64,000 nt of DNA from Aliivibrio wodanis (GCA_000953695.1 LN554847.1:747801-811800), one strand, 5' to 3'. Shown: positions 10,011 to 19,277, counted from the first letter of the stretch. Program-made: numbers and translations. Notes: generated by a model from the sequence alone, not told the origin.

Positions 10011-11426
10011 TTAATATATTTGTGCAAGCTCAATAGGATACCCCCTTTGTGCTGCTAGCATCTGAGAAAGATGCTCAATATCTTCTTTTTCGATTGAAGG
10101 TAAAAACGTTATTTTCCCATCCAATTTAAGTATTCTCTTAATTTCTTTTGCACATTCTATTCCTGAAGAAGCTTTTACTATTTCAGCCCTAAAATACCCA
10201 TCACCAGTATAGACTACATTTGCAGCTCTTAATGTAATATCATTCCCAGGTATTTGTTGAGCACCATAAAGGGGCTTCCCAAAAGGGGTGGCTTTATTAA
10301 ACTGGGGCATAAATTGGCTAATATGCTTAATCGCTCGCTCTGTTCGTTCTGTTTGAACTGATACGTCCCATCCTTGGGTTAGTTTTCGCTTTAAATTATC
10401 AGCTATTTTAGGTTGAGATGACACTTCACAAGATTGAGACAATCCATTTCGAAACAAAGTGATCTCTTCTGTCATTCCATGTAATTGAAAATAACCATTT
10501 GGATACGGTGTAAATTGAGCCATTCCTTGAGGTGTTCCCCGTTTTCCATGAAAAATAATTTCAGGCCACTTTCCATAACTATCTTCTTTCCAATGGGCGA
10601 CATAAGCAGCTTTAAATTCAATTAAACGTTTCACTTTTTTCTGTACTAGATCATCAATAATTCCAGTTTTAAAGCCAGCACTGTTAATAATATAATCAAA
10701 GTGACTAGTATATTGCTGTTCTGATTGTATATAAGATAGATTCCAAGACGGTTCAATGTGAGGTTGATTAGCTTTCTTAATGCTGTTCACATGAGCAAGC
10801 AGTTTAACTGAAACATTCTCTTGTTGTTCAAGTGTTAATTGGGCTGTTGCTGCCATTCTAAATACACTCAACCCGTATTCTTGAACCAGCACAACGGGAT
10901 ACTTCAATTCATCTAAATTAACATGATGAACAAATGGGATCATCCATTCCTCTGCTGTTTGTGGGGTACTTGTTGGTTGATATTGAGCAATACGTTTAAG
11001 ATCTGCTTTTGTATAATGATGAAAATAGTCGCTTGCTGGTCCAAAAACTTCATTCTTTGGCTCGTTTTTAATCAGCTGGGCATAGGCTTTTTGTAATAGA
11101 TGCAAACGAGGAAGCAAATCCATTGGATCGCCGTCATCACTCTTAGGTACAGCAATAATGGTCGGGCGCATATTCATGGTATGAGGGAAAAATCGAACCG
11201 TCTCTACTGATTCTCTTAGTAGTGTTAAGCATTGTTCATCTGAGATTTCTCGATAAAGGTTGCCTCCGGCATGCAAATGACAAATTGGAGGGCCATTAAC
11301 TAAACTGTTTCCTTGTTCAAATAGCTGGATATCAATATCAAACTGCGATAAATACATCGCAATACTTGACCCTGCAATACCACCACCGATAATGGCCACT
11401 TTTTTGCGTAACTGCTTTTTATCCAT
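10011..11426 (-). CDS. FAD-dependent oxidoreductase (DAO type)
   Basis: The 471-aa protein opens with a dinucleotide-binding fold (VAIIGGGIAGSS, then an acidic residue at the end of strand 2, LFEQG), and a second FAD-contact segment near the C-terminus (VYTGDGYFRAEIVKASSG). This is the pattern of the DAO/glucose-inhibited-division-like amine oxidoreductases. The substrate is not evident. It is cytoplasmic, with no signal peptide, and is flanked by intergenic DNA on both sides, so probably monocistronic. Confidence 0.78.
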   Translation of the reverse strand: MDKKQLRKKVAIIGGGIAGSSIAMYLSQFDIDIQLFEQGNSLVNGPPICHLHAGGNLYREISDEQCLTLLRESVETVRFFPHTMNMRPTIIAVPKSDDGDPMDLLPRLHLLQKAYAQLIKNEPKNEVFGPASDYFHHYTKADLKRIAQYQPTSTPQTAEEWMIPFVHHVNLDELKYPVVLVQEYGLSVFRMAATAQLTLEQQENVSVKLLAHVNSIKKANQPHIEPSWNLSYIQSEQQYTSHFDYIINSAGFKTGIIDDLVQKKVKRLIEFKAAYVAHWKEDSYGKWPEIIFHGKRGTPQGMAQFTPYPNGYFQLHGMTEEITLFRNGLSQSCEVSSQPKIADNLKRKLTQGWDVSVQTERTERAIKHISQFMPQFNKATPFGKPLYGAQQIPGNDITLRAANVVYTGDGYFRAEIVKASSGIECAKEIKRILKLDGKITFLPSIEKEDIEHLSQMLAAQRGYPIELAQIY

Positions 11427-11571
11427 ATTATGTTTATCTATCCAAAGCGATTTTTTATTGACTTAGGTATTTTACTTCGCGTCACAAAAAAATAATAGGA
11501 TATCATAAAAAAAAGCTTGATTAGTTTATATCTCTTTTAATAATCAAGTAGATAAGTATTTATTCAATTAG

Positions 11572-11594
11572 TTACCCACAGAAATTGTGGATAA
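11572..11594. promoter_or_regulatory. Inverted pair of DnaA-box-like sequences
   Basis: TTACCCACA (one mismatch) and TGTGGATAA (a perfect TTATCCACA box on the minus strand) face each other across five bases, between the 77-aa membrane gene and the oxidoreductase. It could be a DnaA binding site or simply a hairpin. Confidence 0.3.
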
Positions 11595-11606
11595 CTGTGA
11601 GTAAAT

Positions 11607-11840
11607 CTATCCCCAGAAGGTTAAATTAAAAATTCTTACTATTACGCCAAGAACCAAAGCACTTACGCCTATGCGGTACCATTTATGTTCTTGAAGCGAT
11701 AAATCGATCCGTTTAACAAATAAGATGCAGGCACCTCCCCAATCAGAGGTTCTTCGTCCATATTGAGTAATTGTAAGTAATAAACATAAAATCCCAACGC
11801 CAATAAATAGATGTTCTATAATAGATACCATTACATTCAT
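11607..11840 (-). CDS. Small two-segment membrane protein
   Basis: A 77-aa protein with hydrophobic segments at ~6-24 and ~58-75, separated by a charged loop. I recognise no family. A strong AAAGGAG lies seven bases upstream of the ATG, which fixes the start and supports expression. It is divergent from the ABC-class ATPase gene. Confidence 0.65.
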   Translation of the reverse strand: MNVMVSIIEHLFIGVGILCLLLTITQYGRRTSDWGGACILFVKRIDLSLQEHKWYRIGVSALVLGVIVRIFNLTFWG

Positions 11841-11946
11841 GAATGTACTCCTTTACGTCTTAATCACTCTACTATGACTTAAAAGAGATAAATAAGTAAA
11901 TTAGCCAATAGTCTTAGAGTTATTTTCAATATACATAGGAAAGAAG

Positions 11947-11976
11947 TTCTTATTCTGACTTGGTTTTTGTTATACT
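11947..11976 (+). promoter_or_regulatory. Candidate promoter of the ABC-class ATPase gene
   Basis: TATACT (11971-11976) preceded at 18 bp by TTCTTA. It lies inside the upstream extension of the ATPase frame, so translation from 11960 would start upstream of the transcript; this favours the ATG at 12008. Confidence 0.4.
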
Positions 11977-12007
11977 GCTCACAACTTTATTTGATAATGT
12001 GAATGTA

Positions 12008-13654
12008 ATGGAACAGCTTGAAGCCAAACTAAAAAAATTAGAAAAAAGAAATTACCGTAGCTACACCTCTATTAAAGGTGAGTACGATTTTACCGACTTC
12101 ACTTTGTATATTGATAATGTCCAATCAGACCCATACGCTCCGCCTTCTCGCCTACGAGCAAAGCGAGCATGGTCATTAACTCATCTTCAATGGCTACAAG
12201 AAACCTCATTAGATTATCAACGTGCTGCAAGAGATTTTCTTGCTCGTCATTTCAGCGAATTACTTGAAAAAGATGCGACGTTATCTATTGCTTTATCTGG
12301 GCAAACAGTCTTAGACCATACCTCAGTTGTGTTTGATGATGAAGGCATTGAGCTTCGTTACAATATGAATCTGCCTGCGGACGGTCGCGAGATCTTAGCA
12401 AAAAGAGCCATTAATATTTTGACATTCCATATGCCAAAATACATCCGTCGTACTTTATTAGCTCGTGAACTTCCGATTGAAGAGCTGAAAGAACATTGTA
12501 AAGTGATTGTCGACCAAGTTGCACTTCGAGGTCAGCTTGCTGAGCATAACCTTGTCGCGTTTGTGGCAAATGGTAGTATTTTACCTAGAATTGCAGGTAA
12601 TAATGATCGTCCGATGAAAGACGCGATTGCTTTTCAAAGCCCTGCTTCTTTAGAGGTTGAGTTATCAGCCCCTAACCGTGGTTTAATTAAAGGTATGGGT
12701 ATACCTAAAGGGATCACGCTTATTGTAGGTGGTGGTTTTCATGGTAAATCAACCCTACTGAATGCATTAGAACGCTCTATTTACGACCATGTCCCTGGCG
12801 ATGGCCGCGAATATATTGTTTCAGAAGCTTCTACAACAAAAATTCAAGCTGAAGATGGTCGTTGTGTTCATAACCTAAACCTTTCAAATTACATCAACCA
12901 TTTACCTATGGGTAAAGATACTACCTGTTTCTCTACTCAAGATGCATCAGGCTCAACATCACAAGCTGCATGGCTTCAAGAATCATTAGAAGCTCAAGCT
13001 AAAACGCTATTAATTGACGAAGATACTTCTGCAACTAATTTCATGATCCGTGATGAGCGTATGCAAGCATTAGTGAATAATGGTGCAGAGCCTATTACTC
13101 CATTAGTTGATCGTATTGGTCAATTACGTGATGAATTAGATGTATCAACAATTCTTGTTATGGGTGGTTCTGGTGATTACCTTGACGTTGCTGATACTGT
13201 TATTCAAATGCACGACTATCAAGCGGTTAATGTCACAGAAAAAGCAAAAGAAGTTGTAGTAAGCCATCCAACAACTCGTGTAAAAGAAGGGTCTGAACAC
13301 TTATTACCAACTCAAACACGTCAATTAAATCGCTCTTCTCTTCAAGGAATTTTACAAGAAGGGAAGTTCCGTATCCAAGCAAGAAATAAGAATACTTTAC
13401 GATTTGGTCGTGAATTAGTTGATATTACGGCTGTATCTCAGCTTCAATCTTCTGCACAAGTCCATGCCATTGGCTGGATGTGGTTTCAGCTATCCCAAAC
13501 TCCAGGCTGGGAATTAAACCCTGTTGAGTTTATAGCCCAACAGCTCCATGATAATTGGTATGATTTAATGCCTAAACACGGCGATCTTGCGAAACCTCGT
13601 GTTATTGAAGTTATGGCTACACTTAATAGAATGCGTATCGCTGATTTTAAATAA
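12008..13654 (+). CDS. ABC-class ATPase-domain protein
   Basis: A soluble 548-aa protein of the 'ATPase of the ABC class' family. The Walker A region is VGGGFHGKSTLL, and a Walker-B-like LLIDEDTSATN occurs near residue 330. No membrane domain is present, so it is not a transporter. The family's cellular role is unclear. I place the start at 12008 (MEQLEAKLKKLEKRNYRSY), where other family members begin, rather than at 11960. A terminator follows directly. Confidence 0.82.
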   Translation: MEQLEAKLKKLEKRNYRSYTSIKGEYDFTDFTLYIDNVQSDPYAPPSRLRAKRAWSLTHLQWLQETSLDYQRAARDFLARHFSELLEKDATLSIALSGQTVLDHTSVVFDDEGIELRYNMNLPADGREILAKRAINILTFHMPKYIRRTLLARELPIEELKEHCKVIVDQVALRGQLAEHNLVAFVANGSILPRIAGNNDRPMKDAIAFQSPASLEVELSAPNRGLIKGMGIPKGITLIVGGGFHGKSTLLNALERSIYDHVPGDGREYIVSEASTTKIQAEDGRCVHNLNLSNYINHLPMGKDTTCFSTQDASGSTSQAAWLQESLEAQAKTLLIDEDTSATNFMIRDERMQALVNNGAEPITPLVDRIGQLRDELDVSTILVMGGSGDYLDVADTVIQMHDYQAVNVTEKAKEVVVSHPTTRVKEGSEHLLPTQTRQLNRSSLQGILQEGKFRIQARNKNTLRFGRELVDITAVSQLQSSAQVHAIGWMWFQLSQTPGWELNPVEFIAQQLHDNWYDLMPKHGDLAKPRVIEVMATLNRMRIADFK

Positions 13655-13670
13655 ACCATTGATTATCTAA

Positions 13671-13693
13671 GCCTCCATAACGGAGGTTTTTTT
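13671..13693 (+). terminator. Rho-independent terminator of the ATPase gene
   Basis: CCTCC-ATAAC-GGAGG followed by seven T, 18 bp after the stop codon. Confidence 0.85.
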
Positions 13694-13920
13694 ATGACAA
13701 ATTCTGTTTTATAGATAAAAAACAGTCAATATGAGGACATCACTCTATAAAACCTATTCATATACTCCAAATAAAAATGAATAATTACTTTTTTTTAATG
13801 AATAGTATTCCACTTTTAAAAAAAACAGTGTACTCTCCTGATAACTGAATGAATACGGAAGTTTAGTGAATAATAATGCTAAGGATTAGCTTTTATTAAC
13901 TAGTAGTAATTGAGAGATTT

Positions 13921-15288
13921 ATGCAAAGTTCAATTGAGAATACCCCAATGAGTAAGAAGAAAAACCTTCTTATGTTCCTTATCCCGTCATTAATTGGCTT
14001 GTTCCTTTTTATGGCTCCAGTAACTTATAATGGTGATATCACCATCCCTGTTGCTGTGTTAGCAAAATCTATCCAGGCTTTATTTGGTGAACACCTAGTC
14101 GCAATTGTGACCGGTATCATTATGTTTATGTCTGTTGCAACGATTATTGCGAAAGTAGTAAAACCAACATTTATCACAAATAACAACTTTTTATATGGCT
14201 TACTAAGCCCTACTCCACTTTGGTTTGTGGTTCGTTTAATTGGTGGACTTGCTGCTGCTTCTGTATTTTTTCAGGTTGGTCCTGAAGCAGTATGGGAACC
14301 TAACACTGGCGGCCTTGTTCTTAATGATTTATTACCTGTACTTTTTTCTGTCTTTATTTTTGCAGGTTTACTATTACCTCTACTTTTAAACTTTGGTTTA
14401 CTTGAGCTCTTTGGTACGCTACTAAGTAAAGTAATGCGCCCTGTATTCAACCTTCCTGGTCGTTCCGCTATTGACTGTATGGCTTCTTGGTTAGGTGATG
14501 GTTCTGTTGGTATTCTTCTAACAAGTAAACAATACGAGAATAAATTCTATACTCAACGTGAAGCCGCTGTTGTTGGTACGACATTCTCGGCTGTATCTAT
14601 TACATTTAGCTTAGTTGTGATTGCTCAAGTAGAGCTTGAAAGTTACTTTCTTCCATTCTACCTAACAGTATGTTTAGCTGGCTTTGTTGCTGCGGTTATC
14701 ATCCCTCGCCTTCCACCTCTTAGTTATAAGAAGGACTTATTTATTGATGGTTCTGAACGTGCAGCTGATGCAGAAGCTATCCCAGAAGGTCATTCAACCT
14801 TCTCGTGGGGTATTGCTCAAGCAATGGAAAAAGCATCTAAAGTAACCTCTATAAAGAGTGTTTTTGGTGAAGGTGTTAAAAATGCTATCGATATGGTGTT
14901 TGGTGTACTACCTGTTGTTATGGCTTTAGGTACTATTGCTTTAGTTATTGCTGAATACACATCTGTTTTTTCTGTGTTAGGCCAACCATTTATCCCATTC
15001 TTAGAGTTACTTGGTGTCCCTGAAGCTGCTGCTGCATCTAAAACTATCGTTGTAGGTTTTGCTGATATGTTTATTCCTGCAATCCTTGCATCTTCTATTA
15101 ATAGTGAAATGACTCGTTTTGTTATCGCGGCAATGTCAGTAACCCAACTTATCTATATGTCGGAAGTTGGGGCATTATTACTTGGCAGTAAGATCCCTGT
15201 AAACATCTTTGAATTATTCGTTATCTTTATCTTACGTACCATTATTACTTTACCAGTGATTGCAGGTGTCGCTCACCTTATTTTCTAA
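13921..15288 (+). CDS. YjiH-family membrane protein (nucleoside-recognition/Gate domain)
   Basis: A 455-aa polytopic inner-membrane protein with about ten hydrophobic segments. It matches the YjiH family, including the conserved block GRSAIDCMASWLGDGSVGIL and a C-terminal Gate-type region (AASKTIVVGFADMFIPAIL). It is a presumed transporter with unknown substrate. GAGAG lies just before the ATG. It is the last intact chromosomal gene before the IS remnants and the integron array. Confidence 0.82.
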   Translation: MQSSIENTPMSKKKNLLMFLIPSLIGLFLFMAPVTYNGDITIPVAVLAKSIQALFGEHLVAIVTGIIMFMSVATIIAKVVKPTFITNNNFLYGLLSPTPLWFVVRLIGGLAAASVFFQVGPEAVWEPNTGGLVLNDLLPVLFSVFIFAGLLLPLLLNFGLLELFGTLLSKVMRPVFNLPGRSAIDCMASWLGDGSVGILLTSKQYENKFYTQREAAVVGTTFSAVSITFSLVVIAQVELESYFLPFYLTVCLAGFVAAVIIPRLPPLSYKKDLFIDGSERAADAEAIPEGHSTFSWGIAQAMEKASKVTSIKSVFGEGVKNAIDMVFGVLPVVMALGTIALVIAEYTSVFSVLGQPFIPFLELLGVPEAAAASKTIVVGFADMFIPAILASSINSEMTRFVIAAMSVTQLIYMSEVGALLLGSKIPVNIFELFVIFILRTIITLPVIAGVAHLIF

Positions 15289-15313
15289 TAAAACAGAATA
15301 TAAGTATAAAACT

Positions 15314-15342
15314 AAGGTAACTTCTTATGAGGTTACCTTTTT
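15314..15342 (+). terminator. Rho-independent terminator of the yjiH-like gene
   Basis: AAGGTAAC (15314-15321) pairs with GTTACCTT (15332-15339) and runs into a T-stretch, 26 bp after the stop. Confidence 0.85.
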
Positions 15343-15365
15343 CCGATTTCTAAATTGTTTGGGAT

Positions 15366-15426
15366 GTAAGCATAAAAATGAAATCCTTCAGAGCGTTCCT
15401 GGCTTACTCAACTCAATGATACGAAG
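15366..15426 (+). pseudogene. Remnant of an IS110-family transposase gene
   Basis: Bases 15366-15403 are identical to 19879-19916 inside the intact IS110 transposase of this window. The next ~22 bases resemble the end of that gene near 20212-20230 (the TCAATGATACGA segment). About 300 bp of the gene are missing between the two pieces and both ends of the element are gone. It is a scar of an older IS110 copy outside the present array. Confidence 0.8.
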
Positions 15427-15496
15427 TAGACACGCATCGATACCTTTGATCTAATGAATATCGCCAAACACACATTTTAATCAATTGGAGGGTACG

Positions 15497-15731
15497 ATGC
15501 GCGATATTCAGATTCTATACCAAACTATTCAGAACCAATGCCCTACAATTCACAAAAAACGCCTTAATTCTCTAATACTTGCCACAAAAAGTGTGCTTAG
15601 GGCTCTGATTTAACTCTAACCAAGCTGGAGCGACAGCTCGACACCAATACCACCGTTAAACATGCCATTAAACGCGTAAATAGATATAAAACTCTATCCT
15701 TCTCTGTTGAGAAAATAACTCTAACTTCATA
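15497..15731 (+). pseudogene. IS4-family transposase remnant, frameshifted and internally deleted
   Basis: An ATG with upstream GGAGGG opens a frame MRDIQILYQTIQNQCPTIHK typical of IS4/IS10-type transposases. Near 15600 one base is missing; the reading then continues in another frame as SDLTLTKLERQLDTNTTVKH before jumping to unrelated codons and a stop. Normal family members are about 400-450 aa, so most of the catalytic domain is lost. The following DNA to ~15858 is probably the right end of the same element. Confidence 0.7.
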
Positions 15732-15862
15732 AAAATTATTGCTCTTTGCCTTTTCAGAGCTAAGCGAAAAACGATCGGGGCAAGCATTTTTCGCAAAATA
15801 CGCTAGTGCCCAAAAACACAACTTTTCTGATATCACCGAACCTCCTAAACTGTACTGCCACA

Positions 15863-15876
15863 TAACGCCTGCATAA
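15863..15876 (-). repeat. attC fragment 1, left piece
   Basis: TAACGCCTGCATAA is the start of a vibrio-type attC, cut off by the IS66 left end. It is the leftmost integron site in the window. Confidence 0.75.
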
Positions 15877-15949
15877 GTAAGCGCTTAACTAACCACACAT
15901 ATCAATATTAAGCATGCTTTGCCATAGTATCTTTTTAATCGGAGGTATT

Positions 15950-16249
15950 ATGAATCAACAAAGTAAGCGCGACCATTGGGCTAATATTTTAGAGCAGCAG
16001 AAAGAGAGTAACCTATCTATCAAGCAATTTTGTATTGATAATGAAATAAGCTACCAAACCCTTTATTACTGGTCAAAGAAGCTCAGCGAGTCAGAAGTCA
16101 CAACAAAAATTCACCCCATTATCGTGACAGAGCCAACACAAGAGCCGTCAAATATTGTGGTGCTGACATGTAATAATGGCCTTCGTGCCGAGTTACCAGC
16201 AAACCTTAATTCCAAACAAATAAAACATTGGGTTGATGCATTGCAATGA
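15950..16249 (+). CDS. tnpA: IS66 accessory protein TnpA
   Basis: A 99-aa protein with the helix-turn-helix of IS66 TnpA (HWANILEQQKESNLSIKQFC, then ISYQTLYYWSKKL). The start at 15950 has GGAGG six bases upstream; an upstream in-frame ATG has no such site. It is the first gene of the IS66 operon and overlaps tnpB by 4 bp. It is needed for transposition and probably binds DNA. Confidence 0.88.
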   Translation: MNQQSKRDHWANILEQQKESNLSIKQFCIDNEISYQTLYYWSKKLSESEVTTKIHPIIVTEPTQEPSNIVVLTCNNGLRAELPANLNSKQIKHWVDALQ

Positions 16250-16590
16250 TACAGTCAGGAAAGGTTTACCTCGTCGTTGGCGTCACCGACATGAGAAAAT
16301 CCATTGATGGCTTATCACTCATTGTCGCCGAAACGCTGGAAATGGACCCATTCAGTGAAGCCTGGTTTATTTTTTGTAACCGCAATCGAGATAAACTCAA
16401 GATCTTGTTTTGGGATACCAATGGTTTTTGGCTTTATTATCGTCGCTTAGAAAAAGGGACGTTCAAATGGCCAACTCCCAATATTGATGGTGCGCTCCAC
16501 ATTAGCAGACAACAACTCAACTGGCTTTTATCTGGACTGACTTTAGATCATGCTAAAGCTCATAAGCCGTTATTTAACCTAGAAGTGTGA
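16246..16590 (+). CDS. tnpB: IS66 accessory protein TnpB (Orf2-like)
   Basis: A 114-aa protein with the signature VGVTDMRKSIDGLSLIV near the N-terminus and FCNRNRDKLKILFWD, both hallmarks of IS66 TnpB. It overlaps tnpA by an ATGA and lies 85 bp before tnpC. It appears intact. Confidence 0.92.
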   Translation: MIQSGKVYLVVGVTDMRKSIDGLSLIVAETLEMDPFSEAWFIFCNRNRDKLKILFWDTNGFWLYYRRLEKGTFKWPTPNIDGALHISRQQLNWLLSGLTLDHAKAHKPLFNLEV

Positions 16591-16675
16591 TCGCTGATAA
16601 TGATCATCAAATTGGACTTGAACGATCCTTTTTCGATGTCACACTTAGGGTAATTAAACAACCTTGAGCTAAAGC

Positions 16676-18199
16676 ATGACCGATCTTCCTAATGATATTG
16701 AGCAACTAAAAGCGATGCTACTTGAGCTTCATAATCAAAATGAAGCCAAAGAGAAGCTGCTTGTTGCCAAGCAAGAAGAAGTCGCTGAATTAAAAACTCA
16801 AGTTGCACTCTTGGTTGAGCAATTAAACCTAAATAAATCCAAGCGCTTCTCATCGCAAAGTGAAAAAGTACCAAAAGGTACTTTCAATGAAGCTGAGCAG
16901 CAAAACTCGCTCCCTAAATCGAATGATGAGAAGAAAAAAACAGGTCGCAAGCCTCTACCAAAAGAGCTTGAGCGTGAGATACACAAGCATGAACTCAATG
17001 CACCTTATTGTGAATGTTGTGATGAACCATTGCATGAATGTGGCGTTGAAACCTCAGAAGAGCTTAAAATTATTCCTCAAAAGGTCACTGTCATTCGCCA
17101 CGAACGCACTAAATACGCTTGTCGCCAATGTGAAAAAACGCAAACCCAATCCAAAATTATCACCGCACCAAAGCCCGCTAGTATGATCCCCAAAAGCATG
17201 GGAAGCGCAGGAGCTTTCGCGGCGGTAGTCACAGCAAAATACGTAGATGCACTGCCACTGTATCGCCAAGTAGATATCCTAAATCGGTCTGATATTGATA
17301 TAAGCCGAGCGACGCTTGCTAATTGGTGTGTTCAGTTGGGTAATAAAGTGAAACCAGTCATTGATGAGATGAAATCAAGGCTGCTTAATGAAAAGCTTAT
17401 CTGCGCAGATGAAACCACAGTACAAGTGCTACGCGAAGAAGATAGAAAAGCGCAAACCAAATCTTATATGTGGGTTTACCGTAGTGGTGAGTTCATTAAA
17501 ACCCCTGTTGTTATCTATGATTATCACCCAAGCCGTGCAGCAACGTGTGCAAAAGACTTTTTAGGTGATTACTCAGGGTACTTACTCTCTGATGGCTACA
17601 GCGTATACGACACATTAGATGCAGTGACACAAGCAGCATGTATGGCGCATGCTCGTAGAAAGTTCACCGATGCACAAAAAGCGTCACCCTCTAAAAAAGC
17701 GGGAAAACCTGAAAAAGCCCTCAACTTCATCGCCAAACTTTACGGCGTAGAAAGAAAGGCAAAGGGATTATCCGCAAATGAACGGCAGAAGATAAGAAAA
17801 CAGGAAGCTGAGCCAATATTGAGTGAATTTAAAGCGTGGCTTGATGTTCAAAATGTCTTACCCAAAGGGGCATTAGGTAAAGCTATCGCCTACACTCAAA
17901 AGCAATGGCCTAAATTACTCACCTATCTTGAGGATGGTGATATCAGCATCGATAATAATGTCACAGAAAGAGACATTAGGCCGTTTACCACAGGTAGAAA
18001 AAACTGGATGTTCTCAACGTCTGTTGATGGAGCGAAGGCCAGTGCTAACTTGTATAGCTTGGTAATGACGTGCCGCGCCAATGACATTAACCCGTATTAT
18101 TACTTCCAGTATCTATTTACGGAATTACCTAAACGTGATCCAGTTGATGATATGTCGGATCTTATGCCGTGGCTCGTTGAAATGAGTGATGCAGAGTAA
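16676..18199 (+). CDS. tnpC: IS66 transposase TnpC
   Basis: A 507-aa DDE transposase. It has an N-terminal leucine-zipper-like coiled coil (~8-55), a zinc-binding CEC-CDEPL...CRQCEKTQ region, the DDE core (ADETTVQV; SDGYSVYD; NNVTERDIRPF) and the C-terminal IS66 tail ending in YYYFQYLFTELP. Length and motifs are normal, so the element could still be active. Confidence 0.93.
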   Translation: MTDLPNDIEQLKAMLLELHNQNEAKEKLLVAKQEEVAELKTQVALLVEQLNLNKSKRFSSQSEKVPKGTFNEAEQQNSLPKSNDEKKKTGRKPLPKELEREIHKHELNAPYCECCDEPLHECGVETSEELKIIPQKVTVIRHERTKYACRQCEKTQTQSKIITAPKPASMIPKSMGSAGAFAAVVTAKYVDALPLYRQVDILNRSDIDISRATLANWCVQLGNKVKPVIDEMKSRLLNEKLICADETTVQVLREEDRKAQTKSYMWVYRSGEFIKTPVVIYDYHPSRAATCAKDFLGDYSGYLLSDGYSVYDTLDAVTQAACMAHARRKFTDAQKASPSKKAGKPEKALNFIAKLYGVERKAKGLSANERQKIRKQEAEPILSEFKAWLDVQNVLPKGALGKAIAYTQKQWPKLLTYLEDGDISIDNNVTERDIRPFTTGRKNWMFSTSVDGAKASANLYSLVMTCRANDINPYYYFQYLFTELPKRDPVDDMSDLMPWLVEMSDAE

Positions 18200-18226
18200 A
18201 GCATCACTAGTTCATTGAGCGCTTAC

Positions 18227-18327
18227 TTTGCTACCATGCAAATTAAGCTCAAATTTACCACTTAATACGGTAAACCAAAAGAAACCTAGAATGCCGAATG
18301 TAGCAAATCGTGTTGATGCATTTGTTA
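18227..18327 (-). repeat. attC fragment 1, right piece
   Basis: The remainder of the attC interrupted by IS66, starting TTTGCTACC and ending GATGCATTTGTTA. Arm pair GCTAC/GTAGC. It supplies the TAA stop of the 215-aa cassette gene. Confidence 0.85.
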
Positions 18328-18972
18328 AGTGCACGGCAAATACATAGGTACACTCCAACCATACTCCAATGCATTTTTAGCAAAACCATTGTCTTCTATT
18401 TTAAAGCCACAAGCTTCAAAGTACGGAATTTGTTCATTAGATGAAGTTGTTAAAGTAATTCGCGCAATATTATTTTCTTTACAGTAAAGTTTGATTTTTT
18501 CAAGATGGAAATCGAAAAGGTTTAATGATTTAAAGTAATGCAATTCATACTTTTTATCCTTTTCCGCCACAGGCTTATAAGGATCATAAAATACAACATC
18601 TGCAATATATAAATCATTTGGATACATTCTACAAAGTGACAATTGTATACAACCTTCGCTATTTATTTTAGGGTCATCCACTGTTGCATATGTAAAAGAT
18701 AAATCTTGAATTACCTTGCGTTTAATAACTTTCTCTACCTTTTGATAAATTAGAGGGTTCTTATTATCAAAATCAGCAGCTAGTTTCTGTGGATTAACCT
18801 TTGCTCCGGATTCAACAAATAGCATCCAAGCCTGAGCACCAATATCAAACAATATATTTGGATCTATTCGTGCTATTTCATTGATTCTTTCCATACCAAA
18901 CTGTTTAAAACTAACACTTTTATCAAATTTTTCTTCGATTTTATTTCTTTGAACTATATCGTGTAATTCCAT
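18325..18972 (-). CDS. Cassette protein with C-terminal GNAT-like segment
   Basis: A 215-aa protein. The last ~60 residues (LEKIKLYCKENNIARITL, then YFEACGFKIED) resemble the end of a GNAT acetyltransferase fold, but the N-terminal 150 residues are unlike a normal GNAT and no acetyl-CoA loop (Q/RxxGxG/A) is visible. It may be a degenerate or divergent member. AGGAAAAT precedes the ATG, and the stop codon TAA is part of the attC. Confidence 0.6.
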   Translation of the reverse strand: MELHDIVQRNKIEEKFDKSVSFKQFGMERINEIARIDPNILFDIGAQAWMLFVESGAKVNPQKLAADFDNKNPLIYQKVEKVIKRKVIQDLSFTYATVDDPKINSEGCIQLSLCRMYPNDLYIADVVFYDPYKPVAEKDKKYELHYFKSLNLFDFHLEKIKLYCKENNIARITLTTSSNEQIPYFEACGFKIEDNGFAKNALEYGWSVPMYLPCT

Positions 18973-18991
18973 ATTTTCCTCTTAGTGCACT

Positions 18992-19107
18992 TAACGCCTG
19001 CATAACACGTTTACTACCAGCAATTATACTTAAAATTGACGCCTTAAAACGAGAAACACCCGACAACCTAAGATGCCGAGTGTAGTAAATCGTGTTGATG
19101 CATTTGT
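18992..19107 (-). repeat. attC site 2, interrupted by IS110
   Basis: Arm pair ACTAC/GTAGT, ends GCCTGCAT and GATGCATTTGT. The last bases (TA, 20293-20294) lie beyond the IS110 copy. The attC belongs to the nuclease-helicase cassette. Confidence 0.9.
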
Positions 19108-19138
19108 ATGGATAATAAACACTCAATTAGGGTAAAGT

Positions 19139-19277
19139 GAGACCCAGACTTTAGCTGCAACTAAAGTTGATTTATACAGTAGTTCGGTTGATGCATGGCT
19201 CCTCTATCGAGAGACCGATAACAAACGCGAACGCTGTATAAACTCCAAGCCTACACTCGAATAGTCGACTGGGTCTC
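19139..19277 (+). ncRNA. Candidate bridge RNA of the IS110 element
   Basis: The leader folds into a closed structure: GAGACCCAG (19139-19147) pairs perfectly with CTGGGTCTC (19269-19277). Inside are a hairpin CTTTAG/CTAAAG (19149-19166) and a 9-bp stem TTTATACAG/CTGTATAAA (19171-19179 with 19234-19242). The loop of that stem carries GTTGATGCAT (19187-19196), identical to the left half of the attC target, and TAACAAA (19219-19225), complementary to TTTGTTA of its right half; CTCT/AGAG closes a small hairpin between them. ATAGTCG (19261-19267) equals the element's right end. Bridge RNAs of this kind are known for IS110 elements; assignment here is by inference. Confidence 0.7.

Larger units (their letters stand above)
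15877..18226 (+). mobile_element. IS66-family insertion sequence
   Basis: A ~2,350-bp element with three genes (tnpA, tnpB, tnpC) on the plus strand. The ends carry GTAAGCGCT as inverted repeats, characteristic of IS66. It splits an attC. An 8-bp target duplication, normal for IS66, is not present; instead four bases of the attC (CACG) are missing between the two flanks, which suggests a rearrangement after insertion. Confidence 0.9.
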
